Of a DNA stretch of 64,000 nt, positions 36,427 to 48,744 are shown in pieces (within the stretch, counting starts at the first letter, position 1; every line of letters starts with the position of its first letter). The DNA lies in assembly GCA_004565275.1 (NCBI GenBank), contig SDOX01000101.1, positions 51,491-115,490 on the forward strand, in the 5' to 3' direction. Made by a program: the position numbers and the translations under genes. The stretch is from Nannochloropsis salina CCMP1776. Lineage: Eukaryota > Sar > Eustigmatophyceae > Eustigmatales > Monodopsidaceae. Under the pieces are notes generated by a model that had not been told where the DNA came from, searched no databases, and saw only the letters and a list, made by a program, of their open reading frames with translations.

Positions 36427-37200
36427 ATGTCGTACCATGCAGTTATAGACAGGAGCGAGTGGGCGGAGGCTCTTGACCCCTTCCAGCGGGGCCAGGCCCT
36501 TATCCGGCGGGCGGCAGAGGTAGTCCAGGCGCTGGGTGTGGGGAAGTACCTCACCGTCGTAGACAAGGTAGACATTGGAACGCTTCTTTACGTTGTGAAG
36601 CACCTGCATCCGCTGGTAAGTTGAGACAGGACCGGGGCTGCATGTGCGTCCTCCCCTTTGCCCCTTCACCTGACGATTCGACCCTCTCCTCAAAAATTTC
36701 ATACATCAGGTGCCCAAGACAGCTTCCTTCAAGGGAAAATTCCGTCCCCAGGAAGCGCTATGGAGGGTGGTGGATGCGCCTTATCGACGGCGAACAAACG
36801 AGGGTCTCGGCCTGTTGCCACGATGGGGTACGCAGAGGGGCGTGACGCGGGAAGAAGTGCTGATAGGCGGGTGGCACATGGACGTTGGGGCCGCCTTCCT
36901 TGGTGAGGTAGGCGGGGAGGAGGAGGATATGGCATCCGCCTCTGTCCACCAGACGCTAAGCATGGAGGAGACGGCCGGCGTCTTTCCACCTACACGCAGG
37001 ATGGAGGAGGAGCTTTTCACGGAGGGACATCCCGAGACGATGCGACCCGGATACCTCATCCTCTTCACCAGGACAATGACGATCTCTTCCACCGAGAGGA
37101 CACTGCCTCACGGGGCGAGAAGGACGAGGCAAAATGCACAATCCAGGAGCCCCTCCACCTCCCTATCGGGAACGTTGATCGCGCGCCTGGGCCTGTCCCC
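36427..37200 (+). CDS. Unidentified two-exon gene fragment
   Basis: Exon 36427-36615 (ATG start) is followed by a 94-bp intron with a strong GTAAGT donor and CATCAG acceptor, then by an exon from 36710. The phases match. The first exon is helical (RGQALIRRAAEVVQALG, VDKVDIGTLLYVVKHLHPL), the second more polar. I do not recognise the family. The frame runs into the start of the duplicated block at 37201, where host sequence changes abruptly, so the 3' end of the gene seems to have been lost by that event. A long minus-strand frame covers part of the same stretch, and I cannot exclude it as the real coding strand. Confidence 0.4.
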
Positions 37201-38069
37201 TTTTGTCTCAAGCGCTCGGCCAAACTCCAAGAGTCTGTTGTGGGTCTGAGGCTGATTATTCAGATTCAGGGAGGCTGAAGGAAGCAGCCAGATGATCTTA
37301 CTACAGAACGGCCTAACAGTATTCACGTAATTGACTACATTATCAGCAAATTGCTCCGCGGTAATATTCAACTTCGCGTCGTGGAGGACAGCGCTCAAGA
37401 TGCACAAGTCCCTTTGATAAGTTCCCTCTAGGTACTGCCCGAGGGCCTCCTGGGATGTTGTCGCGCCTGTTGCCGTGGGGAACTCCCGATCGCGCGCGCG
37501 AACTCAACGGGTACGTACTCGTATGTCCACGTGCCGTTAGTAGCAACGTCGACCACGGATAATAATGCAGCATCGCATCCCGCGCAGTCTGTACAGAAGC
37601 CTTTGAGGCCAAACACAACAGGGCCCTCCAAAGTTTTGTTCGGCGCAGTCCACACGGTCGCCCGCGGTAGGCTGTAGTACTCGAGGAGTCCACATCGTTT
37701 CCCAGTCTTCACAGTCGTGGGCTGCTGACCATGCATCTCCTTGATTGGCAAGTTCTGTGAGAGACGTTTCATGGTGGAGTCCCCTGCCAACAGGATATGA
37801 CGTGGCCGCGGATGGTGCCGGGTCGAGATGCCAATAAAGTCGTGCAGCTTAGACAGCGCATCGCGGCGCTCTCCGTCCTGCAGCTGCCAAGAGGTGTAGT
37901 TTCCAATCCAAATGCCGCGATTGTGGAAAACATGACACTGATCGCTAGCAAATGCTTGTCCGCCTAATAGAGAGACGGCATCGCGGGGAGCAGCTTGCCA
38001 GACTACCAAAGAAAGTACGGCAATGAGTATTGTGATGAAGCAAAGCTGCGACTGAGGCGGCTTTACCAT
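37201..38069 (-). pseudogene. Truncated duplicate of the SGNH/PC-esterase-like gene
   Basis: It carries the start codon, anchor and GDS motif of the gene at 25120-26154, but sequence after about residue 288 is absent, including the C-terminal D-x-x-H. An extra CG in the run at about 37493-37500 (GCGCGCGCG in place of GCGCGCG) shifts the frame two thirds of the way along. It is therefore a dead copy, and a young one, since the rest is almost unchanged. Confidence 0.88.
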
Positions 38070-38452
38070 CTTGGTGTTGACCAGGGTGTAACTCCCGAGG
38101 TTTGACACCGCCCGAGACCCTACACATATGAAATATAAAAACATGATGCACAAGCTGTAAGACGGAGGGGATTATAACATGCAGCATCACATATTTCACC
38201 ATTTTGGTAGTGGATCGATAAGATGGAGATTGCGCAAAAATCGTCTCAACTACGCATGCCATCCTCGAGCCAGGGGAGTCATCTCATCTAGGGGTTAACA
38301 ATGAGGGACACCAATCATTGCTGAAATTCCACTCATGAATGACGCTTGAGTATTTTCAAACACTCAATGAACAGGGACTGAGAGGCATGGCCGGGGCCCA
38401 TGGAGCGAAAGACCTTAGTCCAACGTGTAGTACTAGATAGTAACCGCTGCTT

Positions 38453-38635
38453 CAAGGCTTGATCTGAGCGTCTAAGCGCCTTTTTTCTTCGTTATTTGAT
38501 GAAAAAACTTCCTTGCAGCTTGGCTTTCCTTTCATATCTGCTCTTTATCCTACTGTGTGTGCACAGATCTTCTCCCCGTTGTGAGCAAGACACAGTATTC
38601 CACTCGATCACTTTTTCGCCAAAAAACCTAACCAT
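38453..38635 (+). repeat. Dispersed repeat R1, duplicate copy
   Basis: The same repeat as at 26538-26720, carried along by segmental duplication 1. It differs at a few positions near its right end. Confidence 0.6.
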
Positions 38636-38824
38636 CGTAGTAACTCTAGTCTCGCCGAGCTTCTCGGCGACGCATACTACAAATGGTAGGAACGACTCGT
38701 TCATGCAAGTGATGTGAACATTAAGGTCTCCCCCGTTGCCGCGACCACTCAAGCACCTGACCTCGTACACTTTGCGTCGCGTGTGAAGAAGGCCAAGCAT
38801 GGGTCGAGGTAGACGATTGAATTC

Positions 38825-39603
38825 GATATGCCGATGGAATTTATTGATCAAGTGAGTCAGTAGCATAGGTTCATCGATTTCCATATCAAATCGATGCTTA
38901 TTTTTCCTAGCTAGCTCCTCAGCTGCTTCGCAAGTTTCTCGTAGGTCACCATTTTCGTCGAAATGAAGGTTGCTGAATTCAGACATCAACGATGCTTTTT
39001 GTGTCTCTCCTCTTAATTCGTATTTATCTGTAAGCGCTTGAAAAGCACCAGACCCATCCTTGTTTGAACGTAATTTCTCGATAAGATTCGCTGCCGCTCC
39101 CTTCAAGTACTTCTTGAGAGTGAAGTAACCCTTGACATTCTTTTCATCATAAGATTTTACCTCGTCCCCAGAAATCGGTAACTTGGTTAATCCAACAATG
39201 ATATCTGCCATTTCTGGGTCCTTTGCCCCTATGAAGCTTTCAATATCTCTTTTCCAATTATCCCAGTCTTCCAATCTTCCACTGAAGATTGCCATCCGAT
39301 AATCGTCTGTCTGCTATGACTTTAAAGTTATAATCCTGGCCAGCCCAATATTCAGCCTCCAGATCCAATTAATTCCTGTCTTTAATCTAGCAAATCCAAT
39401 TACCAATTTAAACAGTCCTGAATCTCTGCAAATCCAATTGCACCAGAGAGATTCAATTTAATCCAGACCTCTATCTCTACAAATCCAATTGCACTGGACA
39501 TAGGTCGTCGATCAGTGTCTTTTCAGATTTCTTATTCAACTCAAAAGGTAAGGTCAATTAGAGCGAATAAACAAACCAAAAACGCCACAGGTAACCCAAT
39601 ACC
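38825..39603 (-). mobile_element. Copia 5' fragment (LTR end, leader, gag), duplicate
   Basis: The right-hand duplicate of the gag-leader fragment at 26910-27607, extended by more leader and the inner end of its 5' LTR (about 39562-39603). The element at 39604 is inserted in or next to this LTR. Broken and truncated. Confidence 0.83.
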
Positions 39604-42600
39604 TGACGCGAATATAAGGATGACATGATGATGCTAAGGGAGCATGAGATCAGCGATAGGAGGGTAAGCGAGCCGTGTTACAGGGTTGCTCCTATGTCCT
39701 TTATGGATCCGACAGTCTGTCTCACGATGTGCTGATCGCTTCTGTATCATGTCATGGTTTACGTCCACCTAATCATTTGTGTGTGTTATTGTTATACGAC
39801 AAGAGGACTGGCGTCGACCAGTGTCTTTGGTTGTCTTTGGTTGTCGATCGTATTGGTTATCTTAGTACGAGATTCTTGGGTGAATCATTGGTCTCCATTC
39901 TCAGGGAGAATAGTGGTCGTACTGAAGAATTAATTGGGTATTGGGTTTCCGTGACGTTTTGGTTTGTTTATTCGCATCAGGTTTTTGGGCCCTAGTCGAC
40001 CAAACCTTTGAACTGGATAAATAGCTGATTATTCAAGACACTGATCGACGGTCTATTTTGGTGCAATTGGATTTGCAGAAATAGAGGTCTGGACGCATTT
40101 GAATCTCTCTGGTGCAATTGGATTTGCAGAGATTCAGGACTGCTTTAATTGGTAATTGGATTTACTAGATTAAAGACAGCATTTGATTTGATCTGGAGGC
40201 TGAATATTGAGCTGGCCAGGATCACAAACTCAAAGTCATGAGTGATATGGATGACTATAGGATGGCAATCTTCAGTGGAAGATTGGAGGATTGGGACGCG
40301 TGGAAACGCGATATCGAAAGCTTCATTGGTGCTAAGGACCCAGAGATGGCAGATATCATTGTTGGATTAACCAAGTCACCGATTTCTGGGGACGAGGTAA
40401 AATCTTATGATGAGAAGAATGCGAAGAGCTACTTCATTCTCAAGAAGTACTTGAAGGGAGCAGCCGCTAGTTTGATCGAAAAACTTCGTCAAGATAAAAA
40501 TGGGGCTGGTGCATTCCGAGCACTCAGAGACAAGTACGAGTTAAGGGGAGAAACTCAAAAGGCATTACTTATGTCTGAATTCAGTCACCTCAATTTCAAT
40601 GAGAATGGTGATCCGGGGGAAACTTTCGAAGCAGCTGAGGAGCTAGCGAGGAAGATGAAGAGTCGTTTTAATATGGAAATCAAAGATTCCATACTTCTTA
40701 CTCACCTAATCAACAAAATTCCATCGGCATATGGAATGGTGAAAGTGAGTCTGGAGACACAAGATTTGATGTCTTATTCAAATCTGAAGTCAAAAATGAT
40801 AAATCATTTTGTGACAAACATTGCTAATAAGGTCAAAAATGACCAATGCTTAGCAGTGAGCTTCAATGGATACTGCAATTGGTGCGGTAAATACGGGCAT
40901 AAGGAAATCGAATGCCTCGTAAAGAAGAATGGTGGAGGCCGAGCGGGACCTCCTCATAATGGAAACAAATTGGGCCGGTATGAGCGTGTACCTGGCAACC
41001 CCTACAATGGCCCTGGCAAAGGCGGGCGCATTAGTTACGGACGGGGAAAGGGAGGCCGTGGAGGCCGTAATGGACGTGGACGTGGGAAAGGATTGCACGG
41101 CGGCAATGGTTGCCGATACTGTGGAATTGCAGACCACTGGGGCAATGAATGCCCGAAATCCAACCCCAAATCCAACCCAAAAGAACATTCCTACACTTGC
41201 CTGCTAGCTAACAAAAGGACGGATACAAGCATAAGGCAGATGAAATCGACCCCTGTTATGGTTGATAGCGGAGCTACGTCCCATATGAAGAGAGATACTA
41301 CAGAATTGATTAATGTCAGGCGACATTATGGTCACGTATATGTAGCAAATGGAGATAAGCTAGAAGTATGTTACATCGGAGACTGGCTCCTGGATGTAGA
41401 GCACAGTGATGGTACTATTAAAGGCGTTATGTTTTAGGATGTAATTGTCGTACCCAATCTGAGTCGCGATTTATCATCTATGGCTAAAATAGATAAGGCT
41501 GGTGGAAGAATTATTATCCGTGAAGGAAAGGGTACGATTCAAAACGGTGACACATGCTTGCCGATGAGAAAAGTAGATAACATGTATTTGTTAGACTACT
41601 ATGGTAAAAAATGTGAGGAGGCTAATGTAGTCACCCGAATTATGGCACCAGAGGTTCGGACACATGAACTATGAGTACTTGAGGCAGATGGGTGAAATTG
41701 ATGAAATCGGAGTGCCAAAAGGAATTAGGAAACCCGGCATCTGCGCAACGTGTGAGCGTGCGAAACACACTAAAAAGAGTTTCGGGACCAAATCTAGGGA
41801 GAGGGCACAAGAGCCTCTCGAACTAGTTCACACTGATGTACTTGGACCTGTAGAAGTACAATCACTTGGAGGCGCACGATATGCGATTGGATTTACGGAT
41901 GATTACACCCGATGGAGGGTGGTATATCCAATGAAATACAAGTCGGAGTCCTGAAATTGCTTGAGGAGATACATTCAAGAAATGAAGGTATTACTCCATG
42001 ATCATAAAGTGAAGACTTTGATTGGATTGAGATCTGATAATGGTGGGGAATATACCGGCGTAGATTTCAAGACTTTCTGCAAGAATCATGGGATTAGACA
42101 GGATTTTGGTATACCATATGGACCGCAGGATAATGGCGTTGCCGAAAAGTCATGGCATGTATTATCAAACATGGCTCGAAGTCTTCGTATACAGGCTGGA
42201 TTGGGGAAACGTTTCTGGGCTGAAGCCCTCAACACTGCTGCCTATATTTTAAACCGATCCAGGACTTCCGCATTGGGACCAGGGGAAACGCCCTACTACA
42301 AGATGTTTGGAAAACACGCGAATATGAAGTATTTCAGAGTTTTTGGATGCAAAGCGTTCGTCCATGATACATCTACTGGAAGAGGAAAATTTGATGATCG
42401 TGCTGTTGAAGGAATCCTGATTGGCTATGATGACATAGGGAACAATCCTAAATGTTATCGAATTTATATGCCTTCTATTGGAAAATACATCAGATCTGGT
42501 CATGTAACGTTTGATGAAGAGACATTCCCGGCGAGTATAAGGCAATCTAACTATAGAGTTGAAACTTATCATAATGAGGAAGAAGATGATAAGGATTCTA

Positions 42601-44961
42601 TCAAGACAGTGGGGGCTCATCAGAAGGATGACCAACGACCTGCTGAAGATGATGGTAACATCGAAGATGATTTACATCAAGATGAACTACCCGATGATCG
42701 TGATGTCGATCATGTCAGGGAGGATCCGTCGCAAGTGGGGGCGACAGGATGGAAAGATACAGATAATATTGTTCGGAACATGAATAATATGGGACGCACA
42801 CGGAGCAAGACTAAGGCTCGTGAACATCATCGGATAGATGATGGGTTTGCAATTATGGGAGGTGATTTCGCTTTCACTGCAGCCTCAGAAATAATGAATG
42901 TGAGCTGTCGCCACGAGGAGGATCAAGCTCACGTGCGAGCTGAAAGGGGAAATGCAAAGGATGCAGAGTACCAGGCCCATATGAGAAATGGTACCTGGGA
43001 ATTAACCCCCTTACCGAAGGGAGATCAGTGCATCTCGAGTCGCTGGGTGGAAACTGATAAGCGAGATCAGAATGGTGTTATTGTGAGGAGAAAGGCAAGA
43101 TTTATTGCCAGTGGTTATAGTCAAGAGTATGGCTATGACTACCTTCATACTTATGCACCTGTTGCATCGATGACAACTATTCGTTTGATATTAGCTTTGA
43201 CGTGTATTCTGGACTTGGAGCTGGATAACATGGATGTTGAAACAGCTTATTTTCAATCAGAACTTGAGGAAAAGGTATATGTCAGACAGCCACTTGGATA
43301 TGAGCATTATGGACCGAGTGGAGAGGAGCTAGTTTGTCGATTACGTAAGTCGCTGTACGGACTTAAATAATCTGGACGTAATTGGCACAAGAAGATTGAT
43401 GGATGGTTCCGAGGGTATGGATTCCACCCTTCTTCTGCGGATCCATGCTTATACACGAAGTTTGGATCTAGTGGTGAAATATTGGTTATCGTCTTATATG
43501 TGGATGACTTAATTATTGCTAGTAATTCTAGAGAAATGGTAGATAAATTCAAGCAAGCTATTTCAAAAGAATTTAGCATGAAAGACTTGAAGGAGCTTGA
43601 CTGGATTCTTGGAATGGCAATCAAACGTGATCGAGAAAAGAGAGTTATGGAAATCTCTCAAACGGCTTATATTGATATGGTACTCAATTAGTTTGGAATG
43701 ACTGATTGTAAACCAGTATTACCACCGATGGAAGGAACACTGACGAAAACGAGTGACAAGGAAATCAAGCCAGATAGTGAATACATGAAGCTAGTGGGTA
43801 GCTTATTGTATGCAGCACTAGTCACGCGCCAGAAATTGCATTTGCGGTGCAATCGTTGGGGAAACACTTGCAAGGACCCAATGAAGAACATTGGATTGCT
43901 GCAAAGCGTGTATTGAGGTACCTGAAGGGTAGTCGTGAGGTCGGACTCAAATACACAGGTAATTCTGCAGGATCGTTTACCCTGGTAGGATATGCAGACA
44001 CGGATTACGCTGGTGATAAAGATAACAGACGTTCAACGTCTGGTTATGCGTTTACATTAAGTCATGGAGCAATTGTCAATATGATTGATTGGAGAGCCAA
44101 GCAACAAGAGGTGGTGGCTCTGTCGTCTGCTGAATCGGAGCTAATATCTGCTTGTTCGGCGACACAAATGGCAATCTATATCCGTCAAGTACTTATGGAC
44201 CTCGGATTAAAGCAAGATGAGCCTACTCTTGCTTTGCGATGAGCAATAATCCGATTACACATAAGAGGACAAAACACATCGATGTTCGATACCATTTTGT
44301 GCGTGAGAAAGTTGAGAGTAAGGAAGTGGAACTGGTATACATTCCTACTCAGCATCAACTTGCGGATATTTTGACAAAACCTTTATCTAATATTCGATTA
44401 GCGATGATACGTGATCGAATGATGGGTTGTGAGTCTTAATTGGGATCTGGAGACAGCTTTGGGATAAGCTGTAGATATGCTGTGGATGAGACATAAAATC
44501 TTATCTTAGGTGTGCGAGTTATGGGATTAACTGCTGTGAATCATATTTAATGATTAGGAGTACGAGTGGGGGTGACGCGAATATAAGGATGACATGATGA
44601 TGCTAAGGGAGCATGAGATCAGCGATAGGAGGTTAAGCGAGCCATCTTACAGTGTTGCACCTATATCCTTTATGGATCCAACAGTCTGTATTGCGATGTC
44701 CTGATCGCTACTGTGTCATGTCATGGTTTGCGTCCACCTCATCATTTGTATGTTATATTATTGTACGACAACAGGACTGGCGTCGACCAGTGTCTTTGGT
44801 TATCGATCGTATTGGTTATCTTAGTGCGAGATTCTTGGGTGAATCGTTGGTCTACATTCTCAGGGAGAATAGTGGTCGTACTGAAGAACTAATTAGGTAT
44901 TGGGTTACCTGTGGTATTAGTATGTTAGGGTTAGGGTTAGGGTTAGGGTTTATTCGCATCA
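39604..44961 (+). mobile_element. Most complete Ty1/copia element (copy M), about 5.4 kb
   Basis: The 5' LTR is at 39604-39979 and the 3' LTR at 44573-44961, with ends TGACGCGAAT and ATTCGCATCA forming near-perfect inverted termini. A degenerate primer site ending TTGGGCCC lies at 39980-39992. Order is gag with two CCHC knuckles (from 40238), protease DSGATSH, GAG-pre-integrase, integrase, reverse transcriptase and RNase H: the Copia order. The purine tract GAGTGGGGG is at 44564-44572. By eye the LTRs differ at roughly one base in twelve, so it is not recent. It looks nearly whole in layout but has about seven breaks in the coding part. No matching 5-bp target repeat is seen. The 3' LTR contains a telomere-repeat patch. 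Confidence 0.93.
44925..44948. repeat. Interstitial telomere repeat (TTAGGG)4 inside an LTR
   Basis: Four exact TTAGGG units interrupt the last 40 bp of the 3' LTR at 44573-44961. At the same site other LTRs in the window (for example 27865-27883) read straight through without it, so it is an addition to a pre-existing sequence. Confidence 0.92.
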
Positions 44962-45820
44962 TAATAAAACAATTTGACCGCAAAGAAAGAGGGTTATGGA
45001 ATGATGTGGGGTAATCAGGAAGACAGTTGAAACAAGGATGGCAAAGTATAAAGGGTACCTTAAGAACGGTAGTCTTGTAAGGCATTTTCAAAAACATCGT
45101 GAAGCGGGGAGATGGAGCAGGGAATGAGACGAAGTAGCTTGCTTTTTGTTCCTCGATTTCATCATCATTTAACGCACTATCACGTTGAGGTTGGTTGCCG
45201 TGCTTGCGTACCCAAGACAAAGCTACTCAGGGCTATTTTTATGCGCGCTCTCTTCACATACCTCACGTAGGTCCCTCGATGATTTCCAGGATAGGATTCA
45301 CTTGGATTTAGCAACCTGCGGCGACAATATTGATTTGCCCGTCTGAGGCCACCGAGGCCCTAGTGGGCGCAGGCTACCTGCTGCTACGCCCTTTGTAAGG
45401 ACGAAAAGATACAAGGTTGATCCGCGCGTAACTTTTTCTGTCAACAATCTTGCATCTGCCGAAAGAGAAGGCATCTCAGCTCTTGTAACGCACGGGGAGT
45501 CAAGTAATACATTGAAAAGTATACATCGTCCTGCTAGTAGGTGACCCGGATGTAGGGTTGGGCACTCGCGGCGACGAACAAAGAAATTATTCTCTCAAGA
45601 GGTCTGAAATATGATACCATTCTAGAAAAAATTGCTACACGATGCCTTCCATAAGATTGGTATGCACGCACTCATTAGACCTTGGCCTTCGACTTTACTT
45701 CGCGTTCATTACTTCTTTTTGTCGCATGCCATTCTACATTGTGGGGGTCGCATGGATTAGCGGACAAAGCAGAGGGATCCCACCCGATCTTCCACATTTC
45801 CTCTCATAGACGCAACAGTG
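44962..45820. other. Intergenic, nothing firm
   Basis: A minus-strand frame (up to about 45220) reads like a short protein start but begins at TTG and runs into the LTR, so I do not call it. The last 300 bases precede the aminotransferase start and should hold its promoter. The pyrimidine run just before the ATG at 45821 is typical of this genome's 5' regions. Confidence 0.4.
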
Positions 45821-48744
45821 ATGGCGAGCGAGGGCATGACCACACATAATCAAGGCAGATGGGACCGGTAAGTGATCCGGTCACACATTCTTCGACGGAG
45901 CAAGAATTCCTCTCACGCTTTTCTGTAGGTTATGGCCTGCGCCATAACCCACTTTACCTACGGAGTACTCACGTTGCCTCGCATAACATACATTTGCCAT
46001 GTTCGTGATTTTCCCATAAAAGTACCACACAAACGTATCATGGTGGGCAGGATTGGCGGAATATTGGGAACTTTATTGAAGACTTCTCGGTGACCACGAA
46101 TGGCTTGGGAACGCCTGCCAACGCGCTGGAGGCAGCGAGGAGAGCGGTAAGGAAGAAAGAAAGAAAGGTTTCGAGAAGAAACCGGACAATACAAGACATG
46201 AGTTACAGCGGGCTCTGCTGTGGAAAGCATTTTCCGGCAGCCCTTCGCGTTCATGCCCCTCACTAGTGCTATGCCCCTTTTTCCTGTTCGGAGGGTTTCC
46301 TTTCTCATGTGCTGCTTCCCTGTCTGCGCTGTGCAGGTCGATGAGATCAGCCACTATCCTCCCGCGGACTTCGAGCCTGCCCTTACCCATCTGGCGTCGT
46401 TCCTGTGGCCGGAACAAGGCGACACTTACAAGCCCATGCTGCTGCTTGGAAACGGCGCGAGCGAATTGATTGACCTGGTAATCCGACAGGCGAAGCCCGG
46501 GTAAGCGGGAAGTAGGGAGAGTAGGCAGGGTTGATGACCGTACGAAACAATCGTTGGAAGGCCTTTCGGAGCAGGAGATGGCAGGCATGGGGGCACATGG
46601 AGGAAGTGAGGAAGGCTGAAAAAGTTCTTTTCTTTTCTTCCTTTTCACATTCCATTAATGCTTATCAGAAAATGGCGACCAGGAAACACGGTCACTCAGT
46701 ACAAGGAATACGAACGATCCGCCAAAGCCGGTATGACATGGTCCGCTCCCTCCCCTTTTCCTATGTTTTCTCTGCCTCATGGTTTCCTCTGAACGTCCAT
46801 CACATTGACCCTAACCCTCTCCTCTTGGTCCAGCGGGCTTCACGACCACGGATGCCAGCGATGCCTCCGCCTCCCTCCTGTGCATGGTGAACCCGACCAA
46901 CCCCACCGGTGACTACATGTCCGTGGAGGCCGTAAGTTCCTCTCTCCGTCTTCTCCTTGCTCGCCGCAGTTGCCTCGGTCTCGTTCCCATCCGTCTTTTC
47001 TACCCTTTTCCTCCTGCGTGCGATCTAAGGGCAACTTGTAGGATGCTGGCCTTGACTTTCGGTCCTCCTTTTCATTCCTCGATGATTTTTTCCCCTTTCG
47101 GTGTGATGATTCCGTGGGGTGTGATCCCTTCCTTGGCAGCCGGGAAGGTCTTTTTGACGGTTAGGGTTAGGGTTAGGAGTATAGTAGGGTTAGGGTTAGG
47201 AGTAATGAGCGGCTCGCTTTCCTCACGTTATCCCGCTTTTCTTTCTTTTATTTTTATTCATTAGATGAAAGCCTACATCGAGGGCACGTCCGCCCCGGGC
47301 ACCACGGTTATAGTCGACGAATCTATGCAACCCTGGATCGGTCCACATTGGCGGCACGATTCCCTAATCCATCAACGGGAGTGGGTGGCGAGGATTTCGG
47401 CCGAGAAGGTGAGCTAATTGAGGGGTTTCAGGGGAAAGAGGGCAGGTGGATGTCGAGTTAGACCCTGTATTTCATTAGTAATGCATGTTCCCTTTGACCT
47501 TCCCTCCCTCTCATCGTCCTGCTTTCCTTGCGACAGGGTGTCCACGTGTGGGTCATGACCTCCTGGACGAAGATCTGGTCGTGCACAGGCATTCGTCTGG
47601 GCAGTGTGGTGGCCCCAAACCCGGAGGCCCTTCTTGAGCTGAAAGCGAAGCAGGTGCCTTGGTCCGTCAATTGTGTGGCGTTGGTACGTGCGAACTTAAA
47701 TCAGGATGTGCGCCTCTTTCTCAGTCGAGTTATGAAGGATATTGTCCGCTTGCGGAATTTGTTCGCTGTACACATCTTAAAGTCTTCCTTTGCCGCCCCT
47801 GATAACCTTCTTTTTCGTAGATTTGGGCGTGATGGTTGGGCAAGGGTTGCTTTTGATGTCCTGTAGATTTTGCGTGTGTTTGAACTCTCAAGGTCTTGAA
47901 GCTCCGGGCGATGTCTTCATTGTATCTCCGAGCAAAACCCCATTGCGGTGGGTATATTTTACATTCTTAGACGTCATATGTGGCTTCCTGCCTCCTCCGC
48001 CTCGTTCTTCACTCCTCTCCATCCACTAGGCTTTTCTATCCAGCGTCGTCCACGATGAAGCCTATCTTGCCTCCACATGGGAGCTCACTCCTCAATGGAA
48101 TAAGGCCCTGCGAACCGAGCTAAACATTCACTTCCCATCATGGACGGTTCGTACCTCACTTCACATGCACGCTCTAAGAGGTCCTACCTGGGGTAATACG
48201 CTCAGACTTCTGAAAAAAACCCATCTTACTCTCGTCGCTCCTATTATGACGCGTTGCGCTACCGCCCATTGCTCCACTCCTAGGTACACGGAGAAGTTTA
48301 CCTGTCCTGGGTATGGGTGGATACACACGATGTCGAGACGACTACTGAGGCCGTCAGGTTGGCGAGCGCCGCAGGCACGCCGGTTCGGAGTGCTGGTAAG
48401 AAAGATGCGCGGTAATAAAATACAGAGAGGGCCGATGACTTGGTTTCCAATGTTGTGGGAGTCGCTATACGAGGGGCACACCTCAGTCATGAAGATGAAG
48501 GAACGAGGGTCAAGAACGAGGCTTGGGAATCTGACCTCGGGAAATTTCATCTATTTATTCGTCATCCAAGCCTGGCACTTATTTCAAATCAAGGTTTCAT
48601 ACATTTACTCGTCACCAATGTTCTATATTCACCTGTTACTCTATAGGTCCTGGATACAACATGCCTACTTTTTTCCGCATTGCTGTGCGTGATCCGAAAG
48701 TCACCAACATTTTGTTGGGATCCTTGCGAAGACTTGCAAAGTGA
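45821..48744 (+). CDS. PLP-dependent class I/II aminotransferase (HisC/CobD-like), 10 exons
   Basis: Exons are 45821-45867, 46023-46146, 46337-46500, 46669-46730, 46834-46931, 47265-47408, 47537-47683, 48030-48146, 48284-48395 and 48647-48744. All introns are GT-AG, all phases fit, and the total is 1113 nt (370 residues). Recognisable fold-type I blocks in order are DFSVTTNGLGTP, LLLGNGASELIDLV (cofactor phosphate glycine loop), QYKEYERSAKAAGF, MVNPTNPTGD (the N-P-x-N-P-T-G block), VIVDESMQPW (aspartate binding the pyridine nitrogen), and SWTKIWSCTGIRLGSV with the Schiff-base lysine and the arginine that binds substrate carboxylate. The set is complete, so the enzyme should be active. Closest in style to histidinol-phosphate or threonine-phosphate aminotransferases; the substrate is uncertain. 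It acts in cytosol or an organelle; I see no clear targeting peptide. GC-rich, unlike the glycan genes nearby. Confidence 0.88.
47160..47200. repeat. Interstitial telomere repeats in an intron
   Basis: Two short TTAGGG runs separated by AGTATAG lie in the intron 46932-47264 of the aminotransferase gene. A trace (CCCTAACCCT) also lies at about 46809 in the preceding intron. Confidence 0.88.

Larger units (their letters stand above)
37201..39522. repeat. Segmental duplication 1, right copy
   Basis: A direct duplicate of 25288-27607, nearly identical. The right copy continues past the shared end into normal Copia leader and LTR sequence, while the left copy is interrupted there. The left copy continues past the shared start into the rest of the SGNH-type gene, while this one abuts a different gene. 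Each copy therefore keeps one ancestral flank. Confidence 0.93.

Noticed and set aside
36292-36702. Minus-strand frame overlapping the two-exon fragment
   Set aside because: The plus strand has a strong GTAAGT donor and CATCAG acceptor in matching phase; not fully excluded.
39604-44961. Target-site duplication flanking the most complete Copia copy
   Set aside because: The 5 bases on either side do not match. The flanks have been rearranged, or the right end was altered.
44852-45220. Minus-strand gene of about 120 codons next to the 3' LTR
   Set aside because: It starts at TTG, runs through the telomere patch into the LTR and has no family motif.
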